From: Dermabacteraceae bacterium TAE3-ERU5
GTDB taxonomy: Bacteria; Actinomycetota; Actinomycetes; Actinomycetales; Dermabacteraceae
DNA: 64,000 nucleotides
Direction: 5' to 3'
Assembly: GCA_019218375.1 (NCBI GenBank)
Contig: JAHUUK010000001.1
Span: 186,001 to 250,000 of the forward strand
Below, in pieces: positions 1 to 7,745 of the stretch. Each line of letters starts with the position of its first letter. The stretch's first letter is position 1. Below the pieces are notes generated by a model that was not told where the DNA came from, did not search any database, and saw only the letters and a program-made list of their open reading frames with translations. The position numbers were made by a program, and so were the translations under genes.

Positions 1-506
1 AACGCCTGCGCCTTTGCGAAGCTGGTGGCCGACACCCGCACCTCGCGCAGGTCGCGCACCTCCAGCATCGCAGCCAGCTGGCCGCCGGCCTGGCCGCCGC
101 ATCCGATCAGCGCGCCCACCTGCGCGTCCGCGTGCGCCAGCAGATCGGTGGCCGCTCCCTGCACCGCTCCGGTGCGGATGCGCGTCAGCGAGGTACCGTC
201 CATGATCGCCTGCAACATGCCCGTCTCGCCGTCAAACACCAGTACCTGGCCGGGCACCACGGGCAGACCGCGCGCGGCGTTGCCGGGGAAGTGCGAAACA
301 ATCTTGATGCCGATGGTGTTTAGCCCCGGCACGGATGCGGGCATGAACAGCGCCGACGCTCCCTGCTGCGCGGGAACCGGAATGTTGGTGCGCAGCGGCA
401 CGGTGGTTTCCCCAGCCGCGTGCATGGCAAGGGCCTGTTTGCAGGACTCTACGGCGAGTCCCATCGGCAATAGCCGTTCTACGTCGGCGGCGGTCAAAAC
501 GATCAT
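1..506 (-). CDS. Ornithine cyclodeaminase / mu-crystallin family protein, partial (N-terminal part)
   Basis: The gene runs off the left edge; the first 168 residues are present. They fit the ornithine cyclodeaminase/mu-crystallin family, NAD(P)-dependent enzymes acting on ornithine, alanine or imines. Visible marks are the family motif LTRIRTGAVQGAATDLLA at about residues 94-111, followed by the start of a Rossmann fold, GALIGCGGQAGG, at about 119-130. The ATG at position 506 is preceded by GAGAGGA at a good distance. Upstream lies a 15-bp tandem repeat. The true substrate cannot be told from this fragment; family members include cyclodeaminases, alanine dehydrogenases and ketimine reductases. 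Confidence 0.85.
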   Translation of the reverse strand, partial: MIVLTAADVERLLPMGLAVESCKQALAMHAAGETTVPLRTNIPVPAQQGASALFMPASVPGLNTIGIKIVSHFPGNAARGLPVVPGQVLVFDGETGMLQAIMDGTSLTRIRTGAVQGAATDLLAHADAQVGALIGCGGQAGGQLAAMLEVRDLREVRVSATSFAKAQA

Positions 507-541
507 CGCTGTTCCTCTCGGCGTTGCTTGCTACTGCTTTT

Positions 542-586
542 ATTACTGCACGGTTTATTACTGCGCGGTTTATTACTGCGCAGTTC
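542..586. repeat. Three tandem copies of a 15-bp repeat upstream of the cyclodeaminase-like gene
   Basis: The unit ATTACTGCGCGGTTT occurs three times end to end (542-556, 557-571, 572-586) with one or two changes; a diverged fourth start follows. It lies 36-80 bp upstream of the start codon at 506, in the promoter region. On the gene's strand each copy holds an AT-rich TAATAAA stretch. It may be a regulator-binding iteron or a slippage-prone simple repeat. The remaining gap (507-675) shows no other clear element. Confidence 0.85.
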
Positions 587-675
587 ACTGCTGCGTGCTG
601 GGGTCCGTAAATTTCTCCGGCCCGCTAACGCTGCGCCGCTGGACGGCAACCGGACGGTTCCCTACGCGCAGGGTT

Positions 676-1143
676 TTAGCGCGCGGCCGGGTAGACCATA
701 GGGACGTGCGGGATGCCCGCTTCCATGAATTCTTCCCCGACGCTCACATACCCCATGCCCAAATACCATTTCACAAGGTGCGCCTGCGCCGCTATGTGCA
801 CGTCTCTGCCGGGGGCGTGCTGCCCGGCCGCGTCCAGTGCGGCGCGCATCAGGGTGCCGCCCAGCCGGTGCCTGCGGAAGTCCTCGCGAACCGCGAGGCG
901 GCCAATCCGCACTTGCTCGCCGCCCGTCATGAGCCTGATGTGGGAAAGCGGCACACCGGGGTTTGCTGATTCTTCCTGCCACAGCAGCAGGGTGCCTTCC
1001 TCCAGGTCGCGCCCGTCCAGGTCTAGTTCCGTGATGGACTGCTCGCCGTGGAACACTTCCTCCCGCAGCGCGAGCAGCCGGTACAGCACCGCCGGTTCGA
1101 TCTCGCGCAGGCGGGCACTTTTCACCGTGAAACGCTCAGACAT
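676..1143 (-). CDS. GNAT family N-acetyltransferase (ElaA-like)
   Basis: A 155-residue single-domain acetyltransferase that should transfer an acetyl group from acetyl-CoA to an amine; the substrate is unknown. The acetyl-CoA-binding motif A is seen at about residues 80-96 (GRLAVREDFRRHRLGG), and the C-terminal LVKWYLGMGYVSVGEEFME matches motif B of ElaA-like GNATs. The N-terminal LYRLLALREEVF is also typical of ElaA. The gene overlaps the 3' end of the DNA glycosylase gene by 8 bp, so the two are probably translated from one mRNA. It is the last gene of a minus-strand run of rpiB, nei and GNAT. Confidence 0.85.
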   Translation of the reverse strand: MSERFTVKSARLREIEPAVLYRLLALREEVFHGEQSITELDLDGRDLEEGTLLLWQEESANPGVPLSHIRLMTGGEQVRIGRLAVREDFRRHRLGGTLMRAALDAAGQHAPGRDVHIAAQAHLVKWYLGMGYVSVGEEFMEAGIPHVPMVYPAAR

Positions 1144-2089
1144 TCCACCATTCGCTTTCGCTCACCCAGGCCTTCTTGCGTTTGCGCGGCTTTTGGCAGG
1201 TCGGGCACCAAAATACGGTGCGGTTATCCAGCTGCGCTTTCTTAATGTGCGTGCCGCACAGTCGGCACGGCTTCGCGTCGCGCTGATAAACGTAGAACGA
1301 TTCCCCGCGCGGCACCGGGAATTCGTCCGGGTCGGCCCGATGCTCCGGTTCGGTGGTGACGATCCGCCCGATTCTCTCGCCGTAACGCATGGTGTGCACC
1401 AGGTCGTCCCACATCTGCTGCAGCACGCTCTCGGGCACTTCCTTCGCGGGCACAAACGGATCCAGCCCGGCCCTGAAAAGCGCCTCCGCCCGGTAGATGT
1501 TGCCGACGCCCGCTATTGCCGCCTGGTTCATCAGCAGCGCGCCGATGGTGGAGCTGCGCTTCGCGGCGGCGGCGAAGAATCGTTTGGGGGTATCGTCTAG
1601 GCGCAGCGGGTCGGGCCCCAGCCGCGAGGCTAGCGCCGCCCTGTCCTCTCCCTGGTAAAGCTCGCAGGCGGCGGGGCCGACCAGATCGGCGAGCGCCCGC
1701 TCCCCCACCAGGCGCAGCCGGGTGGTGTCGGTGGCGGGCGTGGCCCGCCAGTCGTGCAGGGCCTCGCCGTCGCTTTCGCGTTCGCCCATGCGTTTGCGGG
1801 GCGCGCCGATGGCGTGCGCTAGGCGCGAATCAACGTCGGCCGCGAAACTCCATGCGCCGTACAGCCCTAGGTGAACGTGCAGGGTGTGCAGCGGCGGATG
1901 GTCTTTTTCGGGCGCGAAGTGCACCAGCAGGTGTTTGCCTATCGCTTCGGTGCCGGTCAGCACGTGATTATCGATCAGTCCGGCCCCGGAGGCGAAACGC
2001 CCCTGCGGGCTTTGCGCACGCACGCGCTGGCCCGCGAACTCCTCGGAGATTACGCGGGCCAGGCGATGTACGGTGTGCCCCTCAGGCAT
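1136..2089 (-). CDS. nei: Fpg/Nei family DNA glycosylase (endonuclease VIII-like)
   Basis: A base-excision repair enzyme that removes oxidised bases and nicks the abasic site. The protein (317 aa) starts with MPEGHTVHRLA: the catalytic Pro2 and Glu3 of the family are present, and the PEGHT form marks the actinobacterial Nei branch rather than Fpg (PELPE). A helix-two-turn-helix region (GIGNIYRAEAL-like, here AGVGNIYRAEALF) lies near residue 195. A C-terminal zinc finger of four cysteines (CRLC ... CPTC) spans about 277-299. It overlaps rpiB by 8 bp upstream and the GNAT gene by 8 bp downstream. Confidence 0.93.
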   Translation of the reverse strand: MPEGHTVHRLARVISEEFAGQRVRAQSPQGRFASGAGLIDNHVLTGTEAIGKHLLVHFAPEKDHPPLHTLHVHLGLYGAWSFAADVDSRLAHAIGAPRKRMGERESDGEALHDWRATPATDTTRLRLVGERALADLVGPAACELYQGEDRAALASRLGPDPLRLDDTPKRFFAAAAKRSSTIGALLMNQAAIAGVGNIYRAEALFRAGLDPFVPAKEVPESVLQQMWDDLVHTMRYGERIGRIVTTEPEHRADPDEFPVPRGESFYVYQRDAKPCRLCGTHIKKAQLDNRTVFWCPTCQKPRKRKKAWVSESEWWNV

Positions 2090-2567
2090 GCTTCTCCTGC
2101 GGGTAGGTGCCGTCTTTTTCGTAGTGGCCGACCAGGTCGATGCGGCGCTGGTGGCGTTCTTCGTGAGAGAAATCGGTGGCTAGGAACAGTTCGATCAGTT
2201 CGAGCAGTTCTTCCTCGCTGTGCTGGCGGGCACCGACGGAGATCACGTTGGCATCGTTGTGCTGGCGGGCCAGTTCGGCGGTGGCACGGTTCCAAACCAG
2301 GGCGGCGCGTACACCGAGTACCTTGTTGGCGGCGATCTGTTCGCCGTTACCGGAGCCGCCGATCACGACGCCGAGGGAGTCCTGCCCCGCAGCGCGTTCC
2401 GCCACCACGGCTTCACCGACCGCGGTGCAGAACGGGGGGTAGTCGTCGAGCGGCTCGTAGCTGTGCGCGCCGTGGTCTACGACATCGTGGCCGTTTTCCC
2501 CAAGCGCCTTCACGAGCCGGTTTTTCAGCTCGAATCCGGCGTGGTCGGTACCGATATGTACTCGCAT
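2082..2567 (-). CDS. rpiB: Ribose-5-phosphate isomerase B
   Basis: Interconverts ribose 5-phosphate and ribulose 5-phosphate in the pentose phosphate pathway. The 161-residue length is usual for RpiB. It opens with MRVHIGTDHAGFELK, the phosphate-sugar binding start. The active-site stretch is VVIGGSGNGEQIAANKV: as in mycobacterial RpiB, the catalytic cysteine of the E. coli enzyme is replaced by Ser and a Glu follows (GNGEQ) that serves as the base. It is first in the tightly overlapped minus-strand run with nei and the GNAT gene. Confidence 0.95.
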   Translation of the reverse strand: MRVHIGTDHAGFELKNRLVKALGENGHDVVDHGAHSYEPLDDYPPFCTAVGEAVVAERAAGQDSLGVVIGGSGNGEQIAANKVLGVRAALVWNRATAELARQHNDANVISVGARQHSEEELLELIELFLATDFSHEERHQRRIDLVGHYEKDGTYPQEKHA

Positions 2568-2600
2568 CTTCGCGTCCTTAATGCCTGGTTTGGGAATTAT

Positions 2601-3239
2601 TCAGGAAAAATCGGGGCCCTTGTGACGGGCACGCTTCAGTTCGAAGAAGCCCTCTACCCGGCCGAGTGCGTAGAGGCCGTCGAAAAGCTGTCCGGCTTCT
2701 TCGCCCTTGGGTGCGGGGGTGATGACGGGGCCGAAGTAGCCGCGCTTGCCATCGAAGGAAACGACGGGGGTGCCGGATTCGCCGCCAACTATTTCCTGCG
2801 AGCGAGCGTGGCTAACGCGCAGGCGCTCATCGATCTCGCCGCCCTCGTAGACGTCCATAACGGAGGCAGCCACGCCCGCCGCCTGCACGGCGAGCCCTGC
2901 GACCGCGCGGCGATCGTGGTTGCCGCCCACGTGGTAGGCCTCGCCGTAAGCGGTGTAGAACTTATCGAGCGCCTCTTTACCGCCAGCCTCTTCCACCGCG
3001 AGCGCAACGCGGGCTCCGCCCCAGGTTTCATCGATGTGGGCGCGGTAATCGGCGGGCAGTTCCTTGCCTTCGTTGAGGATGCCGAGGCTCATTACGTGGA
3101 ACGTAACCTGCACGTCGCGCACCTCGGTAACGTTCTTGAGCCAGCGGCTGGTCATCCACGCCCAGGGGCAGCTCGGGTCAAACCACATGTCAACGTTTTG
3201 GGTGGCGCTGCTTTCGGACTGTGCGGCATTTACGGACAA
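2601..3239 (-). CDS. DsbA-family protein, mycothiol-dependent nitroreductase (Rv2466c) type, single-Cys active site
   Basis: A thioredoxin-fold protein of 212 aa, close along its length to the mycothiol-dependent reductase Rv2466c as I recall it: WFDPSCPWAW, TFHVMSLGILNE, GTPVV with the cis-Pro, YFGPV, FFELKRAR. The active site is CPWA, not CPWC: Cys24 is the only cysteine, so it must act as a monothiol, presumably with mycothiol. The TTG at 3239 is chosen as start because AGGAG lies 8 nt before it; upstream in-frame starts lack a ribosome site. It is transcribed away from the ABC exporter operon. Confidence 0.85.
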   Translation of the reverse strand: MSVNAAQSESSATQNVDMWFDPSCPWAWMTSRWLKNVTEVRDVQVTFHVMSLGILNEGKELPADYRAHIDETWGGARVALAVEEAGGKEALDKFYTAYGEAYHVGGNHDRRAVAGLAVQAAGVAASVMDVYEGGEIDERLRVSHARSQEIVGGESGTPVVSFDGKRGYFGPVITPAPKGEEAGQLFDGLYALGRVEGFFELKRARHKGPDFS

Positions 3240-3247
3240 GGCTGTAT

Positions 3248-3252
3248 CTCCT
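3248..3252 (-). promoter_or_regulatory. Ribosome-binding site that sets a TTG start
   Basis: AGGAG on the minus strand, 8 nt before the TTG at 3239. This makes TTG the best start for the DsbA-like gene even though an in-frame reading extends 26 codons further upstream. Confidence 0.7.
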
Positions 3253-3394
3253 GACGTGTACGGAGTTGAACTAACCCCTCCATTCTGGCACCTTGCCCGC
3301 CCGTATGCACCGTTCATATCGCCGTCGGCGGAACTGACAAACAGGATTTACCTAACCGTTACACCAAACGCAATTTCCCCCTCGGTTTAGGGAA

Positions 3395-3400
3395 TACGAT
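3395..3400 (+). promoter_or_regulatory. Candidate -10 element of the ABC exporter operon
   Basis: TACGAT lies 8 nt before the GTG start at 3409. There is no Shine-Dalgarno sequence at a usable distance, so this mRNA is probably leaderless or nearly so. Confidence 0.45.
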
Positions 3401-3408
3401 TAACGATT

Positions 3409-5079
3409 GTGAATCGATTCCCGCCCGTGCTTAGGGCACTTATCTGGCGCAACCGCTACGCCATAGCAGTAGTGCTTTTCCTCGGCCTGCTGGGCAACGC
3501 CTCCGTCTATGCCCAGGCCGGTGTTGTTGGCTACGCGATAGACCACGGCATCACCGCGCAGGACCCGCGCGTGATCTTGCTCTGCATACTGGCTCTGCTC
3601 GGCGTCACGCTCATGTCCGGTATCGGGTTCGAGGGGTCCTTCGTAGTTAGCCGCCGGGTCGAGTTCACGGAGGATCACCGGATGCGGGTGCGTATCGCCT
3701 CCGCGATCCTGGACCCGCGCAGCCGCGCGGTCGCACGCCCATCCGGTGAACTGCTTTCGCTGGCCACCTCTGACCTGCGCTCCATGACGCGGTTCGTTCA
3801 GATGTGCCAGATTTTCGTGCCGACCCTGATCTCCCTGATCATCCCGATCGCCGTGATCGCCTGGATCGATTACACGCTGGGTTTGATCTGCCTGGTAGGT
3901 ATAGCGCTGGTGGTGCTGGTGGCAAAGGTGCTCACCCCGTACCTGGCCCGTACCCACAAGGCTGAGAAAGCGACCCGCGCCGACGCCTCCGCGCTCGGCA
4001 CCGACATCGTGCACGGCCTGCGCGTAATCCAGGGCCTGGGTGTGCAGCGCAGCGTCATCGGACGCTACCGGCGTACCTCCCGCGCCGCTCTGCGGGCGTC
4101 CATCGATAACGTCAAGGTGAGCACCATCGGCTACGCCCTGCCGGACGCGACCGGGCTGCTGATGGTCGCCGCTCTCACCGCCGCCTCCGGCATCTTCGCA
4201 TTAGAGGGGCGAATCAGCATCGGGGAACTGGTGATGGTGCTGGCCCTGGCCCGCACCCTCGCGGAATCCCTGTGGATATTCGGTGAGTTCACCGTGTTCT
4301 ACTCCTCCATCATCGGCTCCGCCCAGCGCCTGCAGGAGCTGCTGGACGAGCTCGGAGACGAGCACCGGCAACCGCCCAGCTCCGAGACTCTGCCGCCGGG
4401 CGATCTCTCTCTGGAGGGCCTGCCGCTCACGTCCGGCGCTCCTCTCAGCATGACCGTGGCCGACGGCGAAATCCTGGGGCTGGTCTGCCCCAACCCGGCC
4501 GACGCGAAGCTGGTTACCGCTGCCCTGCACGGCGGCGGGCACGCCAGCATCGGCGGGCGGGAACTCACCAAGGCCGGGGCGCTCGCGGCGCGCAGCACCA
4601 TGCTGGTACAGCCTCACCACATCGACCTGTTCGAGGGCACGCTGCGCGAGCAGGTGCAGACCGCCAGCCCGGACCTGGACGATGCCGGGGTAAACCGGGC
4701 TCTCGCGCAGGCCAGCGCCGCGGACCTGCTGCCGCTGCTACCCGAGGGGCTGGACAGCCGAATAGTCGATGGTGGTAAGAACCTCTCCGGCGGTCAGCGC
4801 CAACGCGTCGCCCTGGCGCGTGCGCTTGCCGCGCTCAGCCCGATCCTGGTTTTGCAGGACCCCACCACTGCGGTGGACGCGGTGACTGAGCAGCGCATCG
4901 CGGAGGGCATAACATCGGCCCGCCGCCTGCCCGGCCTGCGTACCCTGCTGGTAGCCACCGCCCCGGCGCTGCTGAACGCCTGCGACCGTGTGGTGTTCAC
5001 GGGGGAATCCGGCATTAGTACCGGCACCCACCAGGAACTGCTGGAAAATCCCGACTACGCGAAGGCGGTGCTGCGATGA
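3409..5079 (+). CDS. ABC exporter subunit 1 (membrane domain plus degenerate ATPase domain)
   Basis: A 556-residue half-transporter: an N-terminal type IV ABC membrane domain with about six membrane segments (first near residues 18-38), then a nucleotide-binding domain from about residue 325. The domain is partly dead. Walker A is unrecognisable (GLVCPNPADAKLV near 357; no GxxGxGKS/T), the Walker B Asp is followed by Pro instead of the catalytic Glu (ILVLQDP near 479-485), and the switch His is lost (VATAP). The signature LSGGQRQR (near 459) and the Q-loop Gln are kept. It pairs with the next gene through an ATGA overlap. The cargo is unknown. GTG start; no good ribosome site. Confidence 0.92.
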   Translation: MNRFPPVLRALIWRNRYAIAVVLFLGLLGNASVYAQAGVVGYAIDHGITAQDPRVILLCILALLGVTLMSGIGFEGSFVVSRRVEFTEDHRMRVRIASAILDPRSRAVARPSGELLSLATSDLRSMTRFVQMCQIFVPTLISLIIPIAVIAWIDYTLGLICLVGIALVVLVAKVLTPYLARTHKAEKATRADASALGTDIVHGLRVIQGLGVQRSVIGRYRRTSRAALRASIDNVKVSTIGYALPDATGLLMVAALTAASGIFALEGRISIGELVMVLALARTLAESLWIFGEFTVFYSSIIGSAQRLQELLDELGDEHRQPPSSETLPPGDLSLEGLPLTSGAPLSMTVADGEILGLVCPNPADAKLVTAALHGGGHASIGGRELTKAGALAARSTMLVQPHHIDLFEGTLREQVQTASPDLDDAGVNRALAQASAADLLPLLPEGLDSRIVDGGKNLSGGQRQRVALARALAALSPILVLQDPTTAVDAVTEQRIAEGITSARRLPGLRTLLVATAPALLNACDRVVFTGESGISTGTHQELLENPDYAKAVLR

Positions 5080-6884
5080 GCACAACCATGAGCCCCACCG
5101 CCGTGAATGCCCCCGGACGCAATGTGCTGCCGATCGCGAGCGCCCGCGTCACCACAACCTACGTCGCGCGGCAGCTCGCAAAGCGCTGGAAACTGACCCT
5201 GTCGGCCCTGCTTATAACCGTGCTTTGGGCTTTCACGATGACCCTCGTGCCGCGCCTGATCGGTAGCGTTGTGGAGCTGGTGAGCACGGGCGGCGATCAT
5301 GTCGCGATTATCTGGCGCGGCGCTGCCATCTTCGGCGTTGGCCTGCTTACCGCCGCCCTGTCGGCGCTCAACTTTGCGCAGCTGGCCGCGCTCGGCCAGC
5401 ACATCGTGGCCGACATGCGCGAAGAGGTAATGGCGCGCGTGGTAGATACGCCCGCGCAGAGCATGGAAAACAGCGGCATTGGGGACGCACTCTCCCGCGT
5501 GGCCGACGACGTGGACGTCGCGGCGAGCGCGTTTTCTTACGTCATCCCCAGCATGCTTTCGCACGTCATTTTGATCGCCGTGATCAGCGCAAGCCTCAGC
5601 GAGCTGCACCCGCTGTTGCTGCTCGCCGTGTTGCTGGCGGTGCCGCCGTTCCTGCTGACCGCGCGCTGGTACCTACCCCGCACTAACCGCCTCTACAAGC
5701 GCGAACGGCTCGCCCTGGGCGACCGCGCCCAGGCGTTGCTCACCACGATCAAGGGTGCCGAAACGGTGCACGCCTACGGCCTGGAGGAACGCCAGTCGGC
5801 GCAGGTGACGCGCTTCTCCGCAGCCGCCCGCGACATCACGCTGCAGATCGTAAACCTGGTGCTGTTTTCCACCCTGATGGTGCGCACCATCCAAATGGTA
5901 TTGCTCGGTTTCGCCCTCTGGCTGTGCTACTACCTGCACGGCGAAGGTAACCTCACCATCGGCCAGGCTACCTCCTCCCTGCTGCTGATAACCGGCATCT
6001 TCTGGCCGCTACAGGAGATCATCTGGTCACTGGACCAGGTGCAGTCGGCGGGCGCGAGCCTGACCCGCATGGTCGGCGTGATCAAGGACCCGCGTCTGGC
6101 CGCGCGCGAGGACGATACGGACGGCCCGGCCCCGGCGGATTCTTCCCTCACCCTGCGCGGTGTTTCCCACGCCTACGTGCGGGATGCGCAGGGCGAGGAA
6201 CGCATCGTGCTGCACCCGCTCGATCTGGACGTGGCGCCGGGCGAAAGCATCGCCCTGGTCGGCACCTCCGGCGCGGGGAAAACCACGCTGGGCGCGATCA
6301 TGACCGGCGCGCTCACGCCGAGTCACGGCAGCGTGGCCTGGGGCGGGGTGGAACTGTCGGAAATGGCTACCGAGCAGCGCCGCAGTTTCGCCTCCATCAT
6401 TAGCCAGGAAACGCACGTATTCATGGGAACTCTCGCGGACGATCTGCGCCTGGTGCGTGAGGACGCGAGCGAGGCGCAGCTGTGGGAGGCCCTCGCGCAG
6501 GTGGGAGCCGACACCTGGGTGCGCGCCCTGCCCGACGGCCTGGCGACCCAGGTTGGCGAGAAAGGCCACCGGCTCACCCCGGAACAGACCCAGCACCTGG
6601 CGCTGGCGCGCATCGCGCTCCAAGACCCGCGCGTGCTGGTGATGGACGAGGCGACGGCTGACGAGGGCGGCAACGCCACCGGCGAACGTCCCCTGGACGC
6701 GGCGGCCGACAGCCTGCGGGAGGGGCGCACCACCGTGATCGTGGCGCACCGGCTTTCCCAGGCGGCGCGCGCAGACCGAATCCTGGTGCTTTCGCAGGGC
6801 CGGATCGTGGAGCAGGGCAGCCATGACGAGCTGCTGGAACAGGGCGGTCGCTACGCCGAACTGTGGCGGGCTTGGTCGGCTTAA
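5076..6884 (+). CDS. ABC exporter subunit 2 (membrane domain plus active ATPase domain)
   Basis: A 602-residue half-transporter and partner of the gene before it; start and stop share ATGA. The membrane domain covers about residues 35-330. The ATPase domain has an intact Walker A (GTSGAGKTT near 396), an intact Walker B with catalytic Glu (VLVMDEAT near 520) and the switch His (VAHRLSQ). Its signature motif is degenerate, LTPEQ in place of LSGGQ (near 499), and the D-loop is altered (ATADEGG for the usual SALD). This is the exact mirror of the losses in subunit 1, so the dimer keeps one working ATP site. Direction is inferred to be export because no binding protein is present. Confidence 0.93.
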   Translation: MSTTMSPTAVNAPGRNVLPIASARVTTTYVARQLAKRWKLTLSALLITVLWAFTMTLVPRLIGSVVELVSTGGDHVAIIWRGAAIFGVGLLTAALSALNFAQLAALGQHIVADMREEVMARVVDTPAQSMENSGIGDALSRVADDVDVAASAFSYVIPSMLSHVILIAVISASLSELHPLLLLAVLLAVPPFLLTARWYLPRTNRLYKRERLALGDRAQALLTTIKGAETVHAYGLEERQSAQVTRFSAAARDITLQIVNLVLFSTLMVRTIQMVLLGFALWLCYYLHGEGNLTIGQATSSLLLITGIFWPLQEIIWSLDQVQSAGASLTRMVGVIKDPRLAAREDDTDGPAPADSSLTLRGVSHAYVRDAQGEERIVLHPLDLDVAPGESIALVGTSGAGKTTLGAIMTGALTPSHGSVAWGGVELSEMATEQRRSFASIISQETHVFMGTLADDLRLVREDASEAQLWEALAQVGADTWVRALPDGLATQVGEKGHRLTPEQTQHLALARIALQDPRVLVMDEATADEGGNATGERPLDAAADSLREGRTTVIVAHRLSQAARADRILVLSQGRIVEQGSHDELLEQGGRYAELWRAWSA

Positions 6885-6886
6885 AC

Positions 6887-6899
6887 CACACTAAGTGTG
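6887..6899. promoter_or_regulatory. 13-bp palindrome, possible operator
   Basis: CACACTAAGTGTG is a perfect 6-1-6 palindrome directly after the ABC operon. It sits where the -35 region of the TAGGCT promoter (6920-6925) would be. It has no T-tract, so an operator fits better than a terminator. Confidence 0.4.
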
Positions 6900-6919
6900 T
6901 CAGGCGGGGCGTACTCGGG

Positions 6920-6925
6920 TAGGCT
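6920..6925 (+). promoter_or_regulatory. Candidate -10 element upstream of the DUF402 gene
   Basis: TAGGCT matches the TANNNT form seen at many starts in this window. Transcription from it would give a leader of about 88 nt before the ATG at 7020. Confidence 0.45.
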
Positions 6926-6942
6926 CGACTTATCCGCGTTCC

Positions 6943-6996
6943 CTTCACGGAGTTAAACGCGTCCTGGCGGTTGGCCGCCGCCGGAGCGCCGTGAAG
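6943..6996 (+). promoter_or_regulatory. Predicted structured 5' leader of the DUF402 gene
   Basis: CTTCACGG (6943-6950) pairs perfectly with CCGTGAAG (6989-6996), enclosing a second hairpin GGCGG-TTGG-CCGCC (6966-6979). The structure would lie inside the leader of the mRNA starting near 6932. I do not recognise a known riboswitch in it. Confidence 0.35.
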
Positions 6997-7019
6997 CCTA
7001 TAGGCCAGATATATCGATC

Positions 7020-7682
7020 ATGAATAGCCCCGCACGCCGGTTCAAAACCGGCGAGACACTGACCTGGACCTACTACACGCACGCGCACGAGACGATCACG
7101 GTGCGCCCCGGCACCTGCGTGCTCGATGACGAGCGTGGCCTGGCCGTCTGGATCGCTCCCGGCACGGAGGTGCTGCTACCCGTCCTGGAAAACGGCGCGC
7201 CGCTGCGCCGGGCCGGTGACGAGGGCATGTTCACCCAGCCCCGCATCCAGTCGAAGCAGCTTTGGACGGGAAACGGCATCCTCATGATCGGCCTACCGGA
7301 TTCGCCGTTTTCGGTATGGCTGTTCTACAAGGACGACGGTTCGCTGGGTTGCTATTACGTGAATCTAGAAACGCCGCTGGAGCGCACCGAAGAGGGCGTG
7401 CGCTCGCGCGATCTGGTGCTCGACATGGTGGTGCTGCCGCGCCGCGATTTCCACTACAAGGACGAGGACGAGCTTGAAGGGGCGGAGCGCGCGGGCTACT
7501 TCACCCCGGAAGAGGCCGAACAGATCCGTTCCTACGGCAGGCAGGCCGAACAGCTCATCAAATCCTGGGGCTACCCGTTCAACGCGGGCTGGGAGTATTT
7601 CTTCCCGAATCCGTCCTGGGGCCTACCCGCCCTGCCCTCCCACTACACGTGGGATATTGACCTGACCCAGCCGCGCGGCTGA
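7020..7682 (+). CDS. DUF402 (FomD-like) domain protein, putative nucleotide diphosphatase
   Basis: A 220-residue soluble protein of the DUF402/FomD family, whose characterised members hydrolyse nucleoside diphosphates or CMP-linked intermediates using metal ions. The family marks are visible: CYYVNLETP near 118, then DLVLDMVVLP near 138, then the acidic metal-binding stretch KDEDELEGAE near 150-159, followed by the helix GYFTPEEAEQI. The last 40 residues are rich in aromatic residues (NAGWEYFFP, PSWGLPALP). It stands alone on the plus strand between the ABC exporter and a convergent PH-like gene. The substrate is not predictable. Confidence 0.82.
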   Translation: MNSPARRFKTGETLTWTYYTHAHETITVRPGTCVLDDERGLAVWIAPGTEVLLPVLENGAPLRRAGDEGMFTQPRIQSKQLWTGNGILMIGLPDSPFSVWLFYKDDGSLGCYYVNLETPLERTEEGVRSRDLVLDMVVLPRRDFHYKDEDELEGAERAGYFTPEEAEQIRSYGRQAEQLIKSWGYPFNAGWEYFFPNPSWGLPALPSHYTWDIDLTQPRG

Positions 7683-7745
7683 TTAGCAGCCAGAACTAAA
7701 GCCGGGCCGAAAAGTCGGCCGAAAAGAGGAATCTGACTGGCGGCG

